A stretch of 64,000 bases of DNA from Chrysogorgia sp. JL179-B06 (GCA_035772405.1 JAYKKM010000439.1:4366001-4430000), one strand, 5' to 3'; counted from the stretch's first letter, positions 45,506 to 58,831 are shown. The notes: generated from the sequence alone by a model not told the origin. Made by a program: numbers and translations.

Positions 45506-45601
45506 CCTTCGATAGCTCAGTTGGCAGAGCGGGGGACTGTAGATCTATGTATCCTTATAGCTGTTATCCCTAGGTCACTGGTTCAAATCCGGTTCGAAGG
45601 A
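45506..45601 (+). tRNA. tRNA-Tyr: tRNA-Tyr(GTA), intron-containing, copy 25
   Basis: Identical to copy 1. Anticodon 45539-45541, intron 45543-45565. Confidence 0.96.
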
Positions 45602-45814
45602 GCTTCTTTAGATGCCAAAGAGTTTTAGATATAATTTTTTTGTTATATTATAATTAAATACGCTCTTATTCTCTAATAACATATTTTGACATTTCGCTTT
45701 GAATAAGATGTGCGTGAGGAACCCAGTTTTTCTTCAATCCACGTTGATTTTTAGTAGCCACTGTGTTGTTGTGTTATGAATATATAATAAAAGATTGTTT
45801 CTCATAGAAGTATT

Positions 45815-45887
45815 GCCCGGTTAGCTCAGTTGGTAGAGCATCAGACTTTTAATCTGAGGGTCATGGGTTCAAGTCCCTTATCGGGCT
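45815..45887 (+). tRNA. tRNA-Lys: tRNA-Lys(TTT), copy 25
   Basis: Identical to copy 1. Anticodon 45848-45850. Confidence 0.95.
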
Positions 45888-46104
45888 ACGCATGCCATAA
45901 AAACATTTTAACAGATTTTGCAGTAATCGCACTCGGACTAATCATTCTGTTGCATGTAAACATTTTATTCGTTCGTGTTTTATGATTTGTATACTTTTTT
46001 CATTATCATTTCAATCAGTTAATGCAGAATAATTATTTAAAAAATTAACGTCTTAGCAGAATGTAAATAAATCACTACGATAGAATAGTATCTTTTTTCT
46101 AACA

Positions 46105-46177
46105 GCCGAAGTAGCTCAGTTGGGAGAGCGTTAGACTGAAGATCTAAAGGTCCCTGGTTCAATCCCGGGTTTCGGCA
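46105..46177 (+). tRNA. tRNA-Phe: tRNA-Phe(GAA), copy 25
   Basis: The gene is identical to copy 1. Anticodon 46138-46140. Confidence 0.96.
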
Positions 46178-47408
46178 TTTCTTGCAAAATGTTATGTGGA
46201 GATTTACCGTTACCGGAAAATATCATGGGTTTTTAACAATGACTCTGTTAATCAACCCATTCCGTTATGACCCCATATATATATTAGAGACAAGTGCAGT
46301 CAGAATTATTTTCTATACATCATTTATGATGTGGATTTTTCTTCGTTATGTTCGATATACGTGTACCTGCTTAATTTTTTAATTTAATAGTCATTAAATA
46401 AGGATTTTTTTCAAATCCCTTTTCAGACAATCCTGCAGACAAAATTCATGAGGAATTTTACTCGGACCAACAAAATACTGTCTCCCCTCCCCCTAGACAA
46501 TGTTGGTCAATCTACAAGCGCAAAAAGCCGAGCATTTTGTTGTTTATCGTGGAATAACACAACATTGATGTGGGAGGAGGGAAACGTACGTTTTATTCAG
46601 TCGGAAATTGGGCAATAAAAAGAAAGTAGGTGCTTAACTACGTTGGATGTCTTGCGTCCACATAATTTGTCCAGGATTGTCTGAAAAAGTATTTTAAGCA
46701 AATTACGTATTTTTATTAGATTACAAGATTGGGGAGGTTTATTATGTCTTGTGATTTGTAAGAGTCTTCAAAATCTTATTTCGAATCAAATGAACTACTC
46801 ATAGTCGGATAGACAAGTCCTACTATAGAGCAATTTTATTCGACGCCTTATTCGCATTTTATTCGACTTCACGGATATATCGGATATCAGACGGTACAAC
46901 GGCTGTGTACCGATAGTATAAAAGAAACATACATATTTTATTTTAATTTAACGTTGCACAACTGTGTACCGTGTGAGACAATTTGCATATCTGTGCACAG
47001 ACCAGGATTACGCGGCGAGGACGGATGGGACGGCAGCACCAGCCCCTGGAGTTATAGATCCTTTTGTCACCAGACTTAAAAAATAAGGTTGTATCGATTG
47101 CAATTTTCGATAGAGGTTTACAACACTGATCTGTGAAACATAAATACATGCGGTCTTACATATATTATAACGATCGAAAACGATCTATATATAGCCCTAT
47201 TGCCTCCGCCAGCTCCAGGCCCAACGTACCCTTAATCTGGCTCTGTATCATATATTTTATGATCTTTTACGATTCCAAAAGGAGGTTTAGCTTAATTGGA
47301 GTAACAAAATCTCAAAAGATACGATGCTAGTAATAATAACTAATAATATATTCGTCATAATTGGTAAGCATTCACTATTACGAATCTGGATATCAAACTT
47401 TCAACAAT

Positions 47409-47504
47409 CCTTCGATAGCTCAGTTGGCAGAGCGGGGGACTGTAGATCTATGTATCCTTATAGCTGTTATCCCTAGGTCACTGGTTCAAATCCGGTTCGA
47501 AGGA
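47409..47504 (+). tRNA. tRNA-Tyr: tRNA-Tyr(GTA), intron-containing, copy 26
   Basis: Identical to copy 1. Anticodon 47442-47444, intron 47446-47468. Confidence 0.96.
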
Positions 47505-47717
47505 GCTTCTTTAGATGCCAAAGAGTTTTAGATATAATTTTTTTGTTATATTATAATTAAATACGCTCTTATTCTCTAATAACATATTTTGACATTTCGC
47601 TTTGAATAAGATGTGCGTGAGGAACCCAGTTTTTCTTCAATCCACGTTGATTTTTAGTAGCCACTGTGTTGTTGTGTTATGAATATATAATAAAAGATTG
47701 TTTCTCATACAAGTATT

Positions 47718-47790
47718 GCCCGGTTAGCTCAGTTGGTAGAGCATCAGACTTTTAATCTGAGGGTCATGGGTTCAAGTCCCTTATCGGGCT
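47718..47790 (+). tRNA. tRNA-Lys: tRNA-Lys(TTT), copy 26
   Basis: Identical to copy 1. Anticodon 47751-47753. Confidence 0.95.
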
Positions 47791-48007
47791 ACGCATGCCA
47801 TAAAAACATTTTAACAGATTTTGCAGTAATCGCACTCGGACTAATCATTCTGTTGCATGTAAACATTTTATTCGTTCGTGTTTTATGATTTGTATACTTT
47901 TTTCATTATCATTTCAATCAGTTAATGCAGAATAATTATTTAAAAAATTAACGTCTTAGCAGAATGTAAATAAATCACTACGATAGAATAGTATCTTTTT
48001 TCTAACA

Positions 48008-48080
48008 GCCGAAGTAGCTCAGTTGGGAGAGCGTTAGACTGAAGATCTAAAGGTCCCTGGTTCAATCCCGGGTTTCGGCA
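48008..48080 (+). tRNA. tRNA-Phe: tRNA-Phe(GAA), copy 26
   Basis: The gene is identical to copy 1. Anticodon 48041-48043. Confidence 0.96.
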
Positions 48081-49312
48081 TTTCTTGCAAAATGTTATGT
48101 GGAGATTTACCGTTACCGGAAAATATCATGGGTTTTTAACAATGACTCTGTTAATCAACCCATTCCGTTATGACCCCATATATATATTAGAGACAAGTGC
48201 AGTCAGAATTATTTTCTATACATCATTTATGATGTGGATTTTTCTTCGTTATGTTCGATATACGTGTACCTGCTTAATTTTTTAATTTAATAAAAATTAA
48301 ATAAGGATTTTTTTCAAATCCCTTTTCAGACAATCCTGCAGACAAAATTCATGAGGAATTTTACTCGGACCAACAAAATACTGTCTCCCCTCCCCCTAGA
48401 CAATGTTGGTCAATCTACAAGCGCAAAAAGCCGAGCATTTTGTTGTTTATCGTGGAATAACACAACATTGATGTGGGAGGAGGGAAACGTACGTTTTATT
48501 CAGTCGGAAATTGGGCAATAAAAAGAAAGTAGGTGCTTAACTACGTTGGATGTCTTGCGTCCACATAATTTGTCCAGGATTGTCTGAAAAAGTATTTTAA
48601 GCAAATTACGTATTTTTATTAGATTACAAGATTGGGGAGGTTTATTATGTCTTGTGATTTGTAAGAGTCTTCAAAATCTTATTTCGAATCAAATGAACTA
48701 CTCATAGTCGGATAGACAAGTCCTACTATAGAGCAATTTTATTCGACGCCTTATTCGCATTTTGTTCGACTTCACGGATATATCGGATATCAGACGGTAC
48801 ACGGCTGTGTACCGATAGTATAAAAGAAACATACATATTTTATTTTAATTTAACGTTGCACAACTGTGTACCGTGTGAGACAATTTGCATATCTGTGCAC
48901 AGACCAGGATTACGCGGCGAGGACGGATGGGACGGCAGCACCAGCCCCTGGAGTTATAGATCCTTTTGTCACCAGACTTAAAAAATAAGGTTGTATCGAT
49001 TGCAATTTTCGATAGAGGTTTACAACACTGATCTGTGAAACATAAATACATGCGGTCTTACATATATTATAACGATCGAAAACGATCTATATATATAGCC
49101 CTATTGCCTCCGCCAGCTCCAGGCCCAACGTACCCTTAATCTGGCTCTGTATCATATATTTTATGATCTTTTACGATTCCAAAAGGAGGTTTAGCTTAAT
49201 TGGAGTAACAAAATCTCAAAAGATACGATGCTAGTAATAATAACTAATAATATATTCGTCATAATTGGTAAGCATTCACTATTACGAATCTGGATATCAA
49301 ACTTTCAACAAT

Positions 49313-49408
49313 CCTTCGATAGCTCAGTTGGCAGAGCGGGGGACTGTAGATCTATGTATCCTTATAGCTGTTATCCCTAGGTCACTGGTTCAAATCCGGT
49401 TCGAAGGA
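49313..49408 (+). tRNA. tRNA-Tyr: tRNA-Tyr(GTA), intron-containing, copy 27
   Basis: Identical to copy 1. Anticodon 49346-49348, intron 49350-49372. Confidence 0.96.
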
Positions 49409-49621
49409 GCTTCTTTAGATGCCAAAGAGTTTTAGATATAATTTTTTTGTTATATTATTATTAAATACGCTCTTATTCTCTAATAACATATTTTGACATT
49501 TCGCTTTGAATAAGATGTGCGTGAGGAACCCAGTTTTTCTTCAATCCACGTTGATTTTTAGTAGCCACTGTGTTGTTGTGTTATGAATATATAATAAAAG
49601 ATTGTTTCTCATACAAGTATT

Positions 49622-49694
49622 GCCCGGTTAGCTCAGTTGGTAGAGCATCAGACTTTTAATCTGAGGGTCATGGGTTCAAGTCCCTTATCGGGCT
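49622..49694 (+). tRNA. tRNA-Lys: tRNA-Lys(TTT), copy 27
   Basis: Identical to copy 1. Anticodon 49655-49657. Confidence 0.95.
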
Positions 49695-49911
49695 ACGCAT
49701 GCCATAAAAACATTTTAACAGATTTTGCAGTAATCGCACTCGGACTAATCATTCTGTTGCATGTAAACATTTTATTCGTTCGTGTTTTATGATTTGTATA
49801 CTTTTTTCATTATCATTTCAATCAGTTAATGCAGAATAATTATTTAAAAAATTAACGTCTTAGCAGAATGTAAATAAATCACTACGATAGAATAGTATCT
49901 TTTTTCTTATA

Positions 49912-49984
49912 GCCGAAGTAGCTCAGTTGGGAGAGCGTTAGACTGAAGATCTAAAGGTCCCTGGTTCAATCCCGGGTTTCGGCA
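49912..49984 (+). tRNA. tRNA-Phe: tRNA-Phe(GAA), copy 27
   Basis: Identical to copy 1. Anticodon 49945-49947. Confidence 0.96.
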
Positions 49985-51214
49985 TTTCTTGCAAAATGTT
50001 ATGTGGAGATTTACCGTTACCGGAAAATATCATGGGTTTTTAACAATGACTCTGTTAATCAACCCATTCCGTTATGACCCCATATATATATTAGAGACAA
50101 GTGCAGTCAGAATTATTTTCTATACATCATTTATGATGTGGATTTTTCTTCGTTATGTTCGATATACGTGTACCTGCTTAATTTTTTAATTTAATAGTCA
50201 TTAAATAAGGATTTTTTTCAAATCCCTTTTCAGACAATCCTGCAGACAAAATTCATGAGGAATTTTACTCGGACCAACAAAATACTGTCTCCCCTCCCCC
50301 TAGACAATGTTGGTCAATCTACAAGCGCAAAAAGCCGAGCATTTTGTTGTTTATCGTGGAATAACACAACATTGATGTGGGAGGAGGGAAACGTACGTTT
50401 TATTCAGTCGGAAATTGGGCAATAAAAAGAAAGTAGGTGCTTAACTACGTTGGATGTCTTGCGTCCACATAATTTGTCCAGGATTGTCTGAAAAAGTATT
50501 TTAAGCAAATTACGTATTTTTATTAGATTACAAGATTGGGGAGGTTTATTATGTCTTGTGATTTGTAAGAGTCTTCAAAATCTTATTTCGAATCAAATGA
50601 ACTACTCATAGTCGGATAGACAAGTCCTACTATAGAGCAATTTTATTCGACGCCTTATTCGCATTTTATTCGACTTCACGGATATATCGGATATCAGACG
50701 GTACACGGCTGTGTACCGATAGTATAAAAGAAACATACATATTTTATTTTAATTTAACGTTGCACAACTGTGTACCGTGTGAGACAATTTGCATATCTGT
50801 GCACAGACCAGGATTACGCGGCGAGGACGGATGGGACGGCAGCACCAGCCCCTGGAGTTATAGATCCTTTTGTCACCAGACTTAAAAAATAAGGTTGTAT
50901 CGATTGCAATTTTCGATAGAGGTTTACAACACTGATCTGTGAAACATAAATACATGCAGTCTTACATATATTATAACGATCGAAAACGATCTATATATAG
51001 CCCTATTGCCTCCGCCAGCTCCAGGCCCAACGTACCCTTAATCTGGCTCTGTATCATATATTTTATGATCTTTTACGATTCCAAAACGAGGTTTAGCTTA
51101 ATTGGAGTAACAAAATCTCAAAAGATACGATGCTAGTAATAATAACTAATAATATATTCGTCATAATTGGTAAGCATTCACTATTACGAATCTGGATATC
51201 AAACTTTCAACAAT

Positions 51215-51310
51215 CCTTCGATAGCTCAGTTGGCAGAGCGGGGGACTGTAGATCTATGTATCCTTATAGCTGTTATCCCTAGGTCACTGGTTCAAATCCG
51301 GTTCGAAGGA
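51215..51310 (+). tRNA. tRNA-Tyr: tRNA-Tyr(GTA), intron-containing, copy 28
   Basis: Identical to copy 1. Anticodon 51248-51250, intron 51252-51274. Confidence 0.96.
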
Positions 51311-51523
51311 GCTTCTTTAGATGCCAAAGAGTTTTAGATATAATTTTTTTGTTATATTATAATTAAATACGCTCTTATTCTCTAATAACATATTTTGACA
51401 TTTCGCTTTGAATAAGATGTGCGTGAGGAACCCAGTTTTTCTTCAATCCACGTTGATTTTTAGTAGCCACTGTGTTGTTGTGTTATGAATATATAATAAA
51501 AGATTGTTTCTCATAGAAGTATT

Positions 51524-51596
51524 GCCCGGTTAGCTCAGTTGGTAGAGCATCAGACTTTTAATCTGAGGGTCATGGGTTCAAGTCCCTTATCGGGCT
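51524..51596 (+). tRNA. tRNA-Lys: tRNA-Lys(TTT), copy 28
   Basis: Identical to copy 1. Anticodon 51557-51559. Confidence 0.95.
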
Positions 51597-51814
51597 ACGC
51601 ATGCCATAAAAAACATTTTAACAGATTTTGCAGTAATCGCACTCGGACTAATCATTCTGTTGCATGTAAACATTTTATTCGTTCGTGTTTTATGATTTGT
51701 ATTATTTTTTCATTATCATTTCAATCAGTTAATGCAGAATAATTATTTAAAAAATTAACGTCTTAGCAGAATGTAAATAAATCACTACGATAGAATAGTG
51801 CCTTTTTTCTTACA

Positions 51815-51887
51815 GCCGAAGTAGCTCAGTTGGAAGAGCGTTAGACTGAAGATCTAAAGGTCCCTGGTTCAATCCCGGGTTTCGGCA
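51815..51887 (+). tRNA. tRNA-Phe: tRNA-Phe(GAA), copy 28
   Basis: Anticodon 51848-51850. A D-loop G20 to A (51834) leaves the GG pair intact. Confidence 0.94.
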
Positions 51888-53119
51888 TTTCTTGCAAAAT
51901 GTTATGTGGAGATTTACCGTTACCGGAAAATATCATGGGTTTTTAACAATGACTCTGTTAATCAACCCATTCCGTTATGACCCCATATATATATTAGAGA
52001 CAAGTGCAGTCAGAATTATTTTCTATACATCATTTATGATGTGGATTTTTCTTCGTTATGTTCGATATACGTGTACCTGCTTAATTTTTTAATTTAATAA
52101 AAATTAAATAAGGATTTTTTTCAAATCCCTTTTCAGACAATCCTGCAGACAAAATTCATGAGGAATTTTACTCGGACCAACAAAATACTGTCTCCCCTCC
52201 CCCTAGACAATGTTGGTCAATCTACAAGCGCAAAAAACCGACCATTTTGTTGTTTATCGTGGAATAACACAACATTGATGTGGGAGGAGGGAAACGTACG
52301 TTTTATTCAGTCGGAAATTGGGCAATAAAAAGAAAGTAGGTGCTTAACTACGTTGGATGTCTTGCGTCCACATAATTTGTCCAGGATTGTCTGAAAAAGT
52401 ATTTTAAGCAAATTACGTATTTTTATTAGATTACAAGATTGGGGAGGTTTATTATGTCTTGTGATTTGTAAGAGTCTTCAAAATCTTATTTCGAATCAAA
52501 TGAACTACTCATAGTCGGATAGACAAGTCCTACTATAGAGCAATTTTATTCGACGCCTTATTCGCATTTTATTCGACTTCACGGATATATCGGATATCAG
52601 ACGGTACACGGCTGTGTACCGATAGTATAAAAGAAACATACATATTTTATTTTAATTTAACGTTGCACAACTGTGTACCGTGTGAGACAATTTGCATATC
52701 TGTGCACAGACCAGGATTACGCGGCGAGGACGGATGGGACGGCAGCACCAGCCCCTGGAGTTATAGATCCTTTTGTCACCAGACTTAAAAAATAAGGTTG
52801 TATCGATTGCAATTTTCGATAGAGGTTTACAACACTGATCTGTGAAACATAAATACATGCGGTCTTACATATATTATAACGATCGAAAACGATCTATATA
52901 TATAGCCCTATTGCCTCCGCCAGCTCCAGGCCCAACGTACCCTTAATCTGGCTCTGTATCATATATTTTATGATCTTTTACGATTCCAAAAGGAGGTTTA
53001 GCTTAATTGGAGTAACAAAATCTCAAAAGATACGATGCTAGTAATAATAACTAATAATATATTCGTCATAATTGGTAAGCATTCACTATTACGAATCTGG
53101 ATATCAAACTTTCAACAAT

Positions 53120-53215
53120 CCTTCGATAGCTCAGTTGGCAGAGCGGGGGACTGTAGATCTATGTATCCTTATAGCTGTTATCCCTAGGTCACTGGTTCAA
53201 ATCCGGTTCGAAGGA
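53120..53215 (+). tRNA. tRNA-Tyr: tRNA-Tyr(GTA), intron-containing, copy 29
   Basis: Identical to copy 1. Anticodon 53153-53155, intron 53157-53179. Confidence 0.96.
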
Positions 53216-53428
53216 GCTTCTTTAGATGCCAAAGAGTTTTAGATATAATTTTTTTGTTATATTATAATTAAATACGCTCTTATTCTCTAATAACATATTT
53301 TGACATTTCGCTTTGAATAAGATGTGCGTGAGGAACCCAGTTTTTCTTCAATCCACGTTGATTTTTAGTAGCCACTGTGTTGTTGTGTTATGAATATATA
53401 ATAAAAGATTGTTTCTCATACAAGTATT

Positions 53429-53501
53429 GCCCGGTTAGCTCAGTTGGTAGAGCATCAGACTTTTAATCTGAGGGTCATGGGTTCAAGTCCCTTATCGGGC
53501 T
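53429..53501 (+). tRNA. tRNA-Lys: tRNA-Lys(TTT), copy 29
   Basis: Identical to copy 1. Anticodon 53462-53464. Confidence 0.95.
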
Positions 53502-53718
53502 ACGCATGCCATAAAAACATTTTAACAGATTTTGCAGTAATCGCACTCGGACTAATCATTCTGTTGCATGTAAACATTTTATTCGTTCGTGTTTTATGAT
53601 TTGTATACTTTTTTCATTATCATTTCAATCAGTTAATGCAGAATAATTATTTAAAAAATTAACGTCTTAGCAGAATGTAAATAAATCACTACGATAGAAT
53701 AGTATCTTTTTTCTTATA

Positions 53719-53791
53719 GCCGAAGTAGCTCAGTTGGGAGAGCGTTAGACTGAAGATCTAAAGGTCCCTGGTTCAATCCCGGGTTTCGGCA
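53719..53791 (+). tRNA. tRNA-Phe: tRNA-Phe(GAA), copy 29
   Basis: Identical to copy 1. Anticodon 53752-53754. Confidence 0.96.
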
Positions 53792-55023
53792 TTTCTTGCA
53801 AAATGTTATGTGGAGATTTACCGTTACCGGAAAATATCATGGGTTTTTAACAATGACTCTGTTAATCAACCCATTCCGTTATGACCCCATATATATATTA
53901 GAGACAAGTGCAGTCAGAATTATTTTCTATACATCATTTATGATGTGGATTTTTCTTCGTTATGTTCGATATACGTGTACCTGCTTAATTTTTTAATTTA
54001 ATAGTCATTAAATAAGGATTTTTTTCAAATCCCTTTTCAGACAATCCTGCAGACAAAATTCATGAGGAATTTTACTCGGACCAACAAAATACTGTCTCCC
54101 CTCCCCCTAGACAATGTTGGTCAATCTACAAGCGCAAAAAGCCGAGCATTTTGTTGTTTATCGTGGAATAACACAACATTGATGTGGGAGGAGGGAAACG
54201 TACGTTTTATTCAGTCGGAAATTGGGCAATAAAAAGAAAGTAGGTGCTTAACTACGTTGGATGTCTTGCGTCCACATAATTTGTCCAGGATTGTCTGAAA
54301 AAGTATTTTAAGCAAATTACGTATTTTTATTAGATTACAAGATTGGGGAGGTTTATTATGTCTTGTGATTTGTAAGAGTCTTCAAAATCTTATTTCGAAT
54401 CAAATGAACTACTCATAGTCGGATAGACAAGTCCTACTATAGAGCAATTTTATTCGACGCCTTATTCGCATTTTGTTCGACTTCACGGATATATCGGATA
54501 TCAGACGGTACACGGCTGTGTACCGATAGTATAAAAGAAACATACATATTTTATTTTAATTTAACGTTGCACAACTGTGTACCGTGTGAGACAATTTGCA
54601 TATCTGTGCACAGACCAGGATTACGCGGCGAGGACGGATGGGACGGCAGCACCAGCCCCTGGAGTTATAGATCCTTTTGTCACCAGACTTAAAAAATAAG
54701 GTTGTATCGATTGCAATTTTCGATAGAGGTTTACAACACTGATCTGTGAAACATAAATACATGCGGTCTTACATATATTATAACGATCGAAAACGATCTA
54801 TATATATAGCCCTATTGCCTCCGCCAGCTCCAGGCCCAACGTACCCTTAATCTGGCTCTGTATCATATATTTTATGATCTTTTACGATTCCAAAAGGAGG
54901 TTTAGCTTAATTGGAGTAACAAAATCTCAAAAGATACGATGCTAGTAATAATAACTAATAATATATTCGTCATAATTGGTAAGCATTCACTATTACGAAT
55001 CTGGATATCAAACTTTCAACAAT

Positions 55024-55119
55024 CCTTCGATAGCTCAGTTGGCAGAGCGGGGGACTGTAGATCTATGTATCCTTATAGCTGTTATCCCTAGGTCACTGGT
55101 TCAAATCCGGTTCGAAGGA
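55024..55119 (+). tRNA. tRNA-Tyr: tRNA-Tyr(GTA), intron-containing, copy 30
   Basis: Identical to copy 1. Anticodon 55057-55059, intron 55061-55083. Confidence 0.96.
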
Positions 55120-55332
55120 GCTTCTTTAGATGCCAAAGAGTTTTAGATATAATTTTTTTGTTATATTATAATTAAATACGCTCTTATTCTCTAATAACAT
55201 ATTTTGACATTTCGCTTTGAATAAGATGTGCGTGAGGAACCCAGTTTTTCTTCAATCCACGTTGATTTTTAGTAGCCACTGTGTTGTTGTGTTATGAATA
55301 TATAATAAAAGATTGTTTCTCATACAAGTATT

Positions 55333-55405
55333 GCCCGGTTAGCTCAGTTGGTAGAGCATCAGACTTTTAATCTGAGGGTCATGGGTTCAAGTCCCTTATA
55401 GGGCT
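55333..55405 (+). tRNA. tRNA-Lys: tRNA-Lys(TTT), copy 30, acceptor mismatch
   Basis: Anticodon 55366-55368. C68 is A (55400), losing the G5-C68 acceptor pair in addition to the array-wide T-stem mismatch. Confidence 0.88.
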
Positions 55406-55623
55406 ACGCATGCCATAAAAACATTTTAACAGATTTTGCAGTAATCGCACTCGGACTAATCATTCTGTTGCATGTAAACATTCTATTCGTTCGTGTTTTA
55501 TGATTTGTATACTTTTTTCATTATCATTTTCAATCAGTTAATGCAGAATAATTATTTAAAAAATTAACGTCTTAGCAGAATGTAAATAAATCACTACGAT
55601 AGAATAGTATCTTTTTTCTTATA

Positions 55624-55696
55624 GCCGAAGTAGCTCAGTTGGGAGAGCGTTAGACTGAAGATCTAAAGGTCCCTGGTTCAATCCCGGGTTTCGGCA
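55624..55696 (+). tRNA. tRNA-Phe: tRNA-Phe(GAA), copy 30
   Basis: Identical to copy 1. Anticodon 55657-55659. Confidence 0.96.
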
Positions 55697-56927
55697 TTTC
55701 TTGCAAAATGTTATGTGGAGATTTACCGTTACCGGAAAATATCATGGGTTTTTAACAATGACTCTGTTAATCAACCCATTCCGTTATGACCCCATATATA
55801 TATTAGAGACAAGTGCAGTCAGAATTATTTTCTATACATCATTTATGATGTGGATTTTTCTTCGTTATGTTCGATATACGTGTACCTGCTTAATTTTTTA
55901 ATTTAATAGTCATTAAATAAGGATTTTTTTCAAATCCCTTTTCAGACAATCCTGCAGACAAAATTCATGAGGAATTTTACTCGGACCAACAAAATACTGT
56001 CTCCCCTCCCCCTAGACAATGTTGGTCAATCTACAAGCGCAAAAAGCCGAGCATTTTGTTGTTTATCGTGGAATAACACAACATTGATGTGGGAGGAGGG
56101 AAACGTACGTTTTATTCAGTCGGAAATTGGGCAATAAAAAGAAAGTAGGTGCTTAACTACGTTGGATGTCTTGCGTCCACATAATTTGTCCAGGATTGTC
56201 TGAAAAAGTATTTTAAGCAAATTACGTATTTTTATTAGATTACAAGATTGGGGAGGTTTATTATGTCTTGTGATTTGTAAGAGTCTTCAAAATCTTATTT
56301 CGAATCAAATGAACTACTCATAGTCGGATAGACAAGTCCTACTATAGAGCAATTTTATTCGACGCCTTATTCGCATTTTATTCGACTTCACCGATATATC
56401 GGATATCAGACGGTACACGGCTGTGTACCGATAGTATAAAAGAAACATACATATTTTATTTTAATTTAACGTTGCACAACTGTGTACCGTGTGAGACAAT
56501 TTGCATATCTGTGCACAGACCAGGATTACGCGGCGAGGACGGATGGGACGGCAGCACCAGCCCCTGGAGTTATAGATCCTTTTGTCACCAGACTTAAAAA
56601 ATAAGGTTGTATCGATTGCAATTTTCGATAGAGGTTTACAACACTGATCTGTGAAACATAAATACATGCAGTCTTACATATCTTATAACGATCGAAAACG
56701 ATCTATATATAGGCCCTATTGCCTCCGCCAGCTCCAGGCCCAACGTACCCTTAATCTGGCTCTGTATCATATATTTTATGATCTTTTACGATTCCAAAAG
56801 GAGGTTTAGCTTAATTGGAGTAACAAAATCTCAAAAGATACGATGCTAGTAATAATAACTAATAATATATTCGTCATAATTGGTAAGCATTCACTATTAC
56901 GAATCTGGATATCAAACTTTCAACAAT

Positions 56928-57023
56928 CCTTCGATAGCTCAGTTGGTAGAGCGGGGGACTGTAGATCTATGTATCCTTATAGCTGTTAACCCTAGGTCAC
57001 AGGTTCAAATCCGGTTCGAAGGA
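56928..57023 (+). tRNA. tRNA-Tyr: tRNA-Tyr(GTA), copy 31, two stem mismatches
   Basis: Anticodon 56961-56963, intron 56965-56987. T39 is A (56989), opposing G27, and T51 is A (57001), opposing G63. The D loop reads AGTTGGTA, the usual animal form. Function uncertain. Confidence 0.88.
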
Positions 57024-57236
57024 GCTTCTTTAGATGCCAAAGAGTTTTAGATATAATTTTTTTGTTATATTATAATTAAATACGCTCTTATTCTCTAATA
57101 ACATATTTTGACATTTCGCTTTGAATAAGATGTGCGTGAGGAACCCAGTTTTTCTTCAATCCACGTTGATTTTTAGTAGCCACTGTGTTGTTGTGTTATG
57201 AATATATAATAAAAGATTGTTTCTCATAGAAGTATT

Positions 57237-57309
57237 GCCCGGTTAGCTCAGTTGGTAGAGCATCAGACTTTTAATCTGAGGGTCATGGGTTCAAGTCCCT
57301 TATCGGGCT
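57237..57309 (+). tRNA. tRNA-Lys: tRNA-Lys(TTT), copy 31
   Basis: Identical to copy 1. Anticodon 57270-57272. Confidence 0.95.
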
Positions 57310-57526
57310 ACGCATGCCATAAAAACATTTTAACAGATTTTGCAGTAATCGCACTCGGACTAATCATTCTGTTGCATGTAGACATTTTATTCGTTCGTGT
57401 TTTATGATTTGTATACTTTTTTCATTATCATTTCAATCAGTTAATGCAGAATAATTATTTAAAAAATTAACGTCTTAGCAGAATGTAAATAAATCACTAC
57501 GATAGAATAGTATCTGTTTTCTTATA

Positions 57527-57599
57527 GCCGAAGTAGCTCAGTTGGGAGAGCGTTAGACTGAAGATCTAAAGGTCCCTGGTTCAATCCCGGGTTTCGGCA
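57527..57599 (+). tRNA. tRNA-Phe: tRNA-Phe(GAA), copy 31
   Basis: The gene is identical to copy 1. Anticodon 57560-57562. The upstream T6 run is interrupted by G. Confidence 0.96.
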
Positions 57600-58831
57600 T
57601 TTCTTGCAAAATGTTATGTGGAGATTTACCGTTACCGGAAAATATCATGGGTTTTTAACAATGACTCTGTTAATCAACCCATTCCGTTATGACCCCATAT
57701 ATATATTAGAGACAAGTGCAGTCAGAATTATTTTCTATACATCTTTTATGATGTGGATTTTTCTTCGTTATGTTCGATATACGTGTACCTGCTTAATTTT
57801 TTAATTTAATAAAAATTAAATAAGGATTTTTATCAAATCCCTTTTCAGACAATCCTGCAGACAAAATTCATGAGGAATTTTACTCGGACAAACAAAATAC
57901 TGTCTCCCCTCCCCCTAGACAATGTTGGTCAATCTACAAGCGCAAAAAGCCGAGCATTTTGTTGTTTATCGTGGAATAACACAACATTGATGTGGGAGGA
58001 GGGAAACGTACGTTTTATTCAGTCGGAAATTGGGCAATAAAAAGAAAGTAGGTGCTTAACTACGTTGGATGTCTTGCGTCCACATAATTTGTCCAGGATT
58101 GTCTGAAAAAGTATTTTAAGCAAATTACGTATTTTTATTAGATTACAAGATTGGGGAGGTTTATTATGTCTTGTGATTTGTAAGAGTCTTCAAAATCTTA
58201 TTTCGAATCAAATGAACTACTCATAGTCGGATAGACAAGTCCTACTATAGAGCAATTTTATTCGACGCCTTATTCGCATTTTATTCGACTTCACGGATAT
58301 ATCGGATATCAGACGGTACACGGCTGTGTACCGATAGTATAAAAGAAACATACATATTTTATTTTAATTTAACGTTGCACAACTGTGTACCGTGTGAGAC
58401 AATTTGCATATCTGTGCACAGACCAGGATTACGCGGCGAGGACGGATGGGACGGCAGCACCAGCCCCTGGAGTTATAGATCCTTTTGTCACCAGACTTAA
58501 AAAATAAGGTTGTATCGATTGCAATTTTCGATAGAGGTTTACAACACTGATCTGTGAAACATAAATACATGCAGTCTTACATATATTATAACGATCGAAA
58601 ACGATCTATATATAGCCGTATATTGCCTCCGCCAGCTCCAGGCCCAACGTACCCTTAATCTGGCTCTGTATCATATATTTTATGATCTTTTACGATTCCA
58701 AAAGGAGGTTTAGCTTAATTGGAGTAACAAAATCTCAAAAGATACGATGCTAGTAATAATAACTAATAATATATTCGTCATAATTGGTAAGCATTCACTA
58801 TTACGAATCTGGATATCAAACTTTCAACAAT

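Larger units (their letters stand above)
44276..46177 (+). repeat. Array unit 25, spacer type B
   Basis: TAGTCATT spacer variant, CATAGAAG before Lys, CTAACAG before Phe. Full length, where the corresponding neighbour of unit 18 (unit 19) is truncated. Confidence 0.9.
46178..48080 (+). repeat. Array unit 26, spacer type B
   Basis: The spacer hairpin carries the extra A also seen in unit 6 (GGTACAACGG near 46894). GCGGTCTT occurs with only four TA steps. Confidence 0.9.
48081..49984 (+). repeat. Array unit 27, spacer type B
   Basis: TTTGTTCGAC near 48762 and five TA steps near 49088. TATTATTATT replaces TATTATAATT after the Tyr terminator. Confidence 0.9.
49985..51887 (+). repeat. Array unit 28, spacer type B
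   Basis: AAAACGAGG near 51082; AGTGCC and CTTACAG before Phe, a mix of left-array and right-array markers. Confidence 0.9.
51888..53791 (+). repeat. Array unit 29, spacer type B
   Basis: AAAACCGACCATTTTG near 52236 and five TA steps near 52899. Confidence 0.9.
53792..55696 (+). repeat. Array unit 30, spacer type B
   Basis: TTTGTTCGAC near 54471 and five TA steps near 54800. Private changes downstream of Lys (ACATTCTATTCG, CATTTTCAATC). Confidence 0.9.
55697..57599 (+). repeat. Array unit 31, spacer type B, right-edge drift
   Basis: Private changes begin to accumulate: CACCGATATATC near 56390, CATATCTTATAACG near 56679, ATAGGCCC near 56709. Confidence 0.9.
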